Positions 38,134 through 41,941 of a stretch of 41,941 nt of DNA are shown piece after piece. The translations under genes and the position numbers were made by a program. The notes under the pieces are model-generated. The model made no database searches, was not told the origin of the DNA, and worked only from the letters and a program-made list of their open reading frames with translations. The stretch's first letter is position 1, and each line of letters starts with the position of its first letter. Origin of the DNA: Blastococcus sp. CCUG 61487 (GTDB lineage: Bacteria; Actinomycetota; Actinomycetes; Mycobacteriales; Geodermatophilaceae); NCBI RefSeq assembly GCF_005222955.1, contig NZ_LWUA01000044.1:1-41941 (forward strand), given 5' to 3'.

Positions 38134-40073
38134 CGGCGGCGGTCCGGTCAGCGTCGGGTGACCAGGTCTTCGCCGCCTTCTGCGCGGCGAACCTGTGGCC
38201 GGGGTTGGGACGGCGCACTGCGGCCGAGCTGCCCACCGTCGGCATCGCCACCCCCGACGACGTCACCGCGGACCGGCTGCTGAAGCTGCCGAGGGTCGGA
38301 CGGCAGCGCGCCGAGCGGCTGTTCTCCAGCTTCCTGGCCGCCCAGCCCACGTACGAGGTCGTCGAGATGCTCGTGACCGCCGGGCTGCCGGCGAAGCTCG
38401 CCGCCGGGGTGGCCGACGCGCTGGGCCCCGACGCCGCGCGCCGGCTGCGGGACGACCCGTGGGCGCTGCTCGCGCTGCCGGGCGTCGCGCTCGCGGAGGC
38501 CGACCGGCTGGCCATCGCCGTCCTGAAGGGCGCCGACCGGCAGGACGGCCGCCGGGGCCGCGCCATCGTCGGGCTCACCCTGCGCACCGCCACCCGGGAC
38601 GGCCACACGGTCCTGCCGGCGGACCTCGTGGTCTCCGCCCTCCAGGCGGAGGGCATCACCGATCCTGCGGCCGCGATCGTCGCCGCCGTCGAGTCCGGTG
38701 ACGTGCTGGAGCACGAACCCCCGGAGCCGGAGGACCCCGACCAGGAGCCCGACCCGGCCCTGAGGTCGCTGTCGCTCGCCCGCTACGGCATGGCCGAGGA
38801 GGCGGTGGCCGAGAACGTCGCGCGGCTGACGGCCACCGCGGAGCGGATCGCCGACCCCGCCTCCGTGCGGACCGTCGCCAAGGGGCTCGACGACGCCCAG
38901 AAGCAAGCGGTGGCCCAGGTCCTCGGCGCCGGCGTGAGCCTGCTGACCGGAGGCCCCGGCACCGGGAAGAGCCGCACCGTCGCCGCCGTGGTGAAGCTGC
39001 TGCGGGCCAAGGGCACCGAAGTGGCGCTGGCCGCCCCCACCGGCCGCGCGGCCAAGCGGCTGGAGGAGCTCACCGACCACCCGGCGGTCACGGTGCACCG
39101 GCTGCTCGGCGCGCAGGGCATGACCGGGGGGTTCGCCCGCAACGAGGAGTGGCCGCTGGACGCCGACGTCGTCGTCGTCGACGAGGCCTCGATGCTCGAC
39201 GTCGAGCTCACCGCCGCCCTGCTCGAGGCGTGCTCGGACGGCACCCACCTGCTGCTGGTCGGCGACCCGGCACAGCTGCCCTCGATCGGCCCGGGCCACG
39301 TGCTGGGCGACCTGATCGACTCCGGCGTCGTGCCGGTCACCGAGCTCACCACGCTCTACCGGCAGGCCGAGGGCGGCGCGATCGCCCGGCTGGCGACCGG
39401 GGTGCGCGGCGGCGAGTTGCCGGTGGTCGACTCCCCCGACCGCGAGGTCGTCGTCGTGCCGGCCACCGGCTCTGCCGAGGCGGCCCGCCGGGTGGTGCAA
39501 CTGGTCACCGACTCGATCCCGCGGGCGCTGGGCATCGAGCCCGGCGCGGTCCAGGTGGTCACGCCGGTCCACCGCGGACCGGCCGGCACGATCGAGCTGA
39601 ACAAGGCCCTCAAGGCGGTGCTCAACCCCGGGGACGGCGCGGTGTGGGGCTTCGACGCCGGTGACCGGGTGGTGGCCACGGCCAACCACCTGGAGCTCGA
39701 GCCGATCGGCTTCGCCAACGGCGAGGTGGGCACGGTGACCAAGACCGGGGACGGGACGCTGGACGTCACGTTCGCGTCGGGCCCGGTGACCGTCTCGGGC
39801 AAGGCGATGTCGGACCTCAAGCACGGCTGGGCGATCACCGTGCACCGCGCGCAGGGCTCGGAGTGGCCGGGCGTCGTCGTCGTGCTGCCGCCCGAGGCGG
39901 GCGGCATGCTGTCCCGCCCGCTGGTCTACACCGCGCTCACCCGAGCGCAGCAGCACCTGTCGATCGTGCACGCGAGCGGAGCGGCGCTGGTCCGCGCCGT
40001 GCGGGAGGTCGACGTCCGGCCCCGGCGCACCCGGCTCGCGGTCCTGCTCGCCGAGCACCTCGCCGCGGACTGA
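38130..40073 (+). CDS. RecD-like ATP-dependent DNA helicase (RecD2 type)
   Basis: 647 residues, superfamily 1B. The N-terminal region (about 1-240) is helix-hairpin-helix-like (LLKLPRVGRQRAERLFSSF). Motor motifs follow: LDDAQKQAV (Q-like, about 253), Walker A GGPGTGKS (274-281), APTGRAAKRL, VVVVDEASMLD (DEAS 351-354), GDPAQLPSIGPG, and HRAQGSEWPGVVVVLP near the end, with YTALTRAQQHL. Without RecB and RecC nearby it resembles RecD2, a 5'-3' helicase of DNA repair. The GTG overlaps the reductase stop. Confidence 0.92.
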   Translation: MTAAVRSASGDQVFAAFCAANLWPGLGRRTAAELPTVGIATPDDVTADRLLKLPRVGRQRAERLFSSFLAAQPTYEVVEMLVTAGLPAKLAAGVADALGPDAARRLRDDPWALLALPGVALAEADRLAIAVLKGADRQDGRRGRAIVGLTLRTATRDGHTVLPADLVVSALQAEGITDPAAAIVAAVESGDVLEHEPPEPEDPDQEPDPALRSLSLARYGMAEEAVAENVARLTATAERIADPASVRTVAKGLDDAQKQAVAQVLGAGVSLLTGGPGTGKSRTVAAVVKLLRAKGTEVALAAPTGRAAKRLEELTDHPAVTVHRLLGAQGMTGGFARNEEWPLDADVVVVDEASMLDVELTAALLEACSDGTHLLLVGDPAQLPSIGPGHVLGDLIDSGVVPVTELTTLYRQAEGGAIARLATGVRGGELPVVDSPDREVVVVPATGSAEAARRVVQLVTDSIPRALGIEPGAVQVVTPVHRGPAGTIELNKALKAVLNPGDGAVWGFDAGDRVVATANHLELEPIGFANGEVGTVTKTGDGTLDVTFASGPVTVSGKAMSDLKHGWAITVHRAQGSEWPGVVVVLPPEAGGMLSRPLVYTALTRAQQHLSIVHASGAALVRAVREVDVRPRRTRLAVLLAEHLAAD

Positions 40074-40086
40074 CCCGGAGACGCCA

Positions 40087-40122
40087 CGGGCGCGGCACCC
40101 TCAGCAGAGGATGCCGCGCCCG
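40087..40122. terminator. Bidirectional terminator hairpin
   Basis: CGGGCGCGGCA (40087-40097) pairs perfectly with TGCCGCGCCCG (40112-40122) around a 14-base loop. It lies between the convergent helicase and binding-protein genes, 14 bases after the helicase stop. Confidence 0.8.
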
Positions 40123-40138
40123 GACGCGGGAAGGTCGA

Positions 40139-41062
40139 TCAGCCCTTGAGGGACTCCTCGACGTCGGGGTACTCCTCGAAGAACGCCTCGATCGCCTCGG
40201 GGTACTGGCCCTCGCCGTACTCGTTGACGACCAGGTTCTCCAGCGCGCCGTACTGCTCGTCGGACAGCTCGAAGTCACCCATCATGTCGGCGACCTCGGA
40301 GCAGTCGTCGGAGAAGCCGGTGCGGGCCAGGTTGTGCAGGCCCTCGGACTCGCCGAGCGCACCCTCCGGGTCCTCCAGGTCCTTGACCGGGAACTGGCTG
40401 TTGGCCCAGAACGGACGCCACAGCGTGACGACGATGTCCTCCTCGGCGTCCACGGCCGCCTGGAGCTCAGCGAGCATCGCGGTGGTGGAGGACTCGACCA
40501 GCGTGTAGTCGGTGAGGCCGTAGGTCGGCATCACCTCCTCCTTGGTCGTCCGGGTGAGGCCGGCGCCGGGCTCGATGCCGACGATGCGGCCGTCGAACCG
40601 GTCGGCCTGACCGGCGAGGTCGGCGATCGAGTCGATGTCGACGTACTCCGGCACGGCCAGCGTCAGGACGGCGCCCTCGTACCAGGAGCCGAGGTCCTCG
40701 ATGTCGTCGCCGTACTCGTCCATGTAGTCGGCGTGCGTGACCTCCGACCAAGCCGACGGGTACACGTCGACGTCGCCCCCGGCCAGGCCCGCGTACAGCG
40801 GCGCCGCGTCGGCGATCTCCTGGAAGTCGACCTCGTAGCCCTTGTCCTCGAGGACGTTCTCCCACAGGTAGGCCATGCTCAGGCCGTCGGTCCAGGAGGG
40901 GATGAACCCCAGGTTGACCGTCTCGCAGCTGCTGCTGCCGCCGTTGCCGGAGGCGTTGCTGTCGTCCCCTCCATCGTCGCTGCCGCAGGCGGTGGCCGCC
41001 AGAGCGACCGCGGCCAGTCCTGCTGCCGCCCGCATGCCGCGGCGCTTTCGGTGCAGGGTCAC
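40139..41062 (-). CDS. Glycine betaine/osmoprotectant ABC transporter substrate-binding lipoprotein
   Basis: 307 residues. A basic start and hydrophobic stretch end in the lipobox LAATAC, with C26 as the lipid anchor, then a Gly/Ser/Asp linker. The OpuAC-type domain begins VNLGFIPSWTDGLSMAYLWE, with Trp residues (SWTDG, PSAWSEV, GSWYEG, TLWRPFWA) likely forming the aromatic cage for a quaternary amine. It binds the solute outside the membrane for import. The GTG at 41062 has GAGGAG six bases upstream. It follows the permease gene after a 111-base gap in the same direction. Confidence 0.92.
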   Translation of the reverse strand: MTLHRKRRGMRAAAGLAAVALAATACGSDDGGDDSNASGNGGSSSCETVNLGFIPSWTDGLSMAYLWENVLEDKGYEVDFQEIADAAPLYAGLAGGDVDVYPSAWSEVTHADYMDEYGDDIEDLGSWYEGAVLTLAVPEYVDIDSIADLAGQADRFDGRIVGIEPGAGLTRTTKEEVMPTYGLTDYTLVESSTTAMLAELQAAVDAEEDIVVTLWRPFWANSQFPVKDLEDPEGALGESEGLHNLARTGFSDDCSEVADMMGDFELSDEQYGALENLVVNEYGEGQYPEAIEAFFEEYPDVEESLKG

Positions 41063-41173
41063 GTAGTGCTCCTCTCATCGATGGCGGTCAGCGTCGTTGC
41101 CGACCGCCGTTCGCGTACAGCCGCCGGGTGCCGTGCTGGCTCCCGGTCGGCTCCGTTCAGTTCCGAGACCGGC

Positions 41174-41941
41174 TCACGAACCGGCGCGGGCAGGCACGGG
41201 GGCGTCGTCGGCGCGCTCCGCGGGCTCGGTCACCGGCGTGCCCAGCGCGGGCGCCGTCCGGCGGCGGAGCAGCCAGGATCGCCGCTCGTCGTCGTTCCGG
41301 CGCTCGCCGAAGGAGGCGGTCAGCCGGTCGAGGAAGATCGCCAGGATCACGACCGAGATGCCGGCCTCGAAGCCCAGCCCGATGTTCAGGCGGGAGATGC
41401 TGGTGACGACGATCTGGCCCAGGCCGGGGGCGCCGATGAAGCCGGCGATGACGATCATGGACAGCGCCAGCATGATCACCTGGTTGACACCGGCCATGAT
41501 CGTCGGCCTGGCCAGCGGCAGCTCGATACCGCGCAGGATCTGCCACGGCGAGCTGCCGAAGGCCTGCCCCGCCTCCACGGTCTCGCGGTCCACCTGGCGG
41601 ATGCCGAGTTCGGTGAGCCGGACTCCGGGCGGCAGGGCGAAGATGATCGTGGTGACGACGCCGGGCACCAGGCCGATGCTGAAGAACGTCACGGCCGGGA
41701 TCAGGTAGACGAACGCGGGCATCGTCTGCATGAGATCCAGCACCGGGCGCACCGCTGCGCTGACCCGGGAACTCTTCGCCGCCGCGATGCCGATCGGGAT
41801 GCCCAGGATGACCGCGACCACCGTGGCCACGAGCACGAGGGCGAGGGTCTGCATCGCCGGCTCCCACAGGCGCATGCTCTGGATGAGCAGCAGCCCCGCG
41901 AGGGAGCCCACGGCGAACACGGTCAAGCCCGCGGGCGTGGT
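41174..41941 (-). CDS. ABC transporter permease, glycine betaine/proline type (partial)
   Basis: 256 residues are visible and the frame stays open to the window edge, so the N-terminus is missing; a TTG at 41926 is not the real start. Five or six membrane helices are present. The coupling motif EAGQAFGSSPWQILRGIELP (about 115-135 of the visible part) is the EAA loop that contacts the ATPase. It belongs to the ProW/OpuAB group and should pair with the downstream binding protein. An ATPase gene is expected just beyond the window. The tail (last 40 residues) is hydrophilic and variable. Confidence 0.93.
   Translation of the reverse strand, partial: TTPAGLTVFAVGSLAGLLLIQSMRLWEPAMQTLALVLVATVVAVILGIPIGIAAAKSSRVSAAVRPVLDLMQTMPAFVYLIPAVTFFSIGLVPGVVTTIIFALPPGVRLTELGIRQVDRETVEAGQAFGSSPWQILRGIELPLARPTIMAGVNQVIMLALSMIVIAGFIGAPGLGQIVVTSISRLNIGLGFEAGISVVILAIFLDRLTASFGERRNDDERRSWLLRRRTAPALGTPVTEPAERADDAPVPARAGS

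Overview
This is a very GC-rich (roughly 73-75% by eye) bacterial chromosome segment with dense operons and many GTG starts. It carries the Pup-proteasome system (pup, prcB, prcA, dop, mpa, pafA, pafB, pafC) and mycothiol ligase mshC, which together point to an actinomycete. Protein flavour and gene order suggest a Geodermatophilaceae-like organism (Blastococcus, Geodermatophilus or Modestobacter); that genus-level guess is inference. The order follows the Mycobacterium tuberculosis block from about Rv2089c to Rv2136c, with local insertions.

Layout. 1-508: start of an intein-containing Rv2578c-type radical SAM protein, cut by the window edge, with a consensus LexA/SOS box in front. 549-3148: Lrp regulator, M24 peptidase and a divergent 5'-3' exonuclease. 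3178-10934 (minus): a pafB-pafC-small membrane protein-tatA-tatC-diacylglycerol kinase run, then helY and a DUF4333 protein. The kinase gene is broken by a one-base frameshift. 10999-13689: DUF3866 protein, then an aminoglycoside-nucleotidyltransferase-like gene with an SDR gene. 13729-21351 (minus): pafA, the pup-endonuclease VII-prcB-prcA operon, dop and mpa. 21508-24370: trmI, with a divergent RecB-like nuclease followed by a GNAT-methyltransferase fusion. 24412-32362: HAD phosphatase, metH, divergent PAC2 protein, dGTPase-like gene and mshC. 32448-37012 (minus): small unknown gene, VOC protein, thioesterase, SCO1664/DUF3090/histidine phosphatase/uppP. 37153-40073: aldo/keto reductase and a RecD-like helicase. 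40139-41941 (minus): glycine-betaine-type binding protein and permease; the permease runs off the window.

How the genes work together. Pup is attached to targets by PafA and removed by Dop. Pupylated proteins are unfolded by Mpa and degraded by PrcAB. PafBC is the DNA-damage transcription activator of this lineage. A sequence matching the published PafBC/RecA-NDp promoter (TTGTCRGTG, 8 nt, TANNNT) lies before the RecB-like nuclease with one mismatch in the nine-base element. A 7/9 match at the same spacing lies before the pup operon, which also encodes an endonuclease VII-type nuclease, and a 6/9 match lies before mpa. With the SOS box at the left end, the window appears rich in DNA-damage-linked control.

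Regulatory and repeat structure. Twelve transcription-unit heads have a TANNNT box (eleven of them TAGNNT) ending 6-8 nt before the start codon, the signature of leaderless mRNA. Two families of short 3'-end hairpin repeats are visible, each with base changes that preserve pairing between copies. No tRNA, rRNA, CRISPR array or insertion sequence was seen. No stretch longer than 300 bases lacks a gene; the largest gap is the 209 bases between metH and the PAC2 gene.
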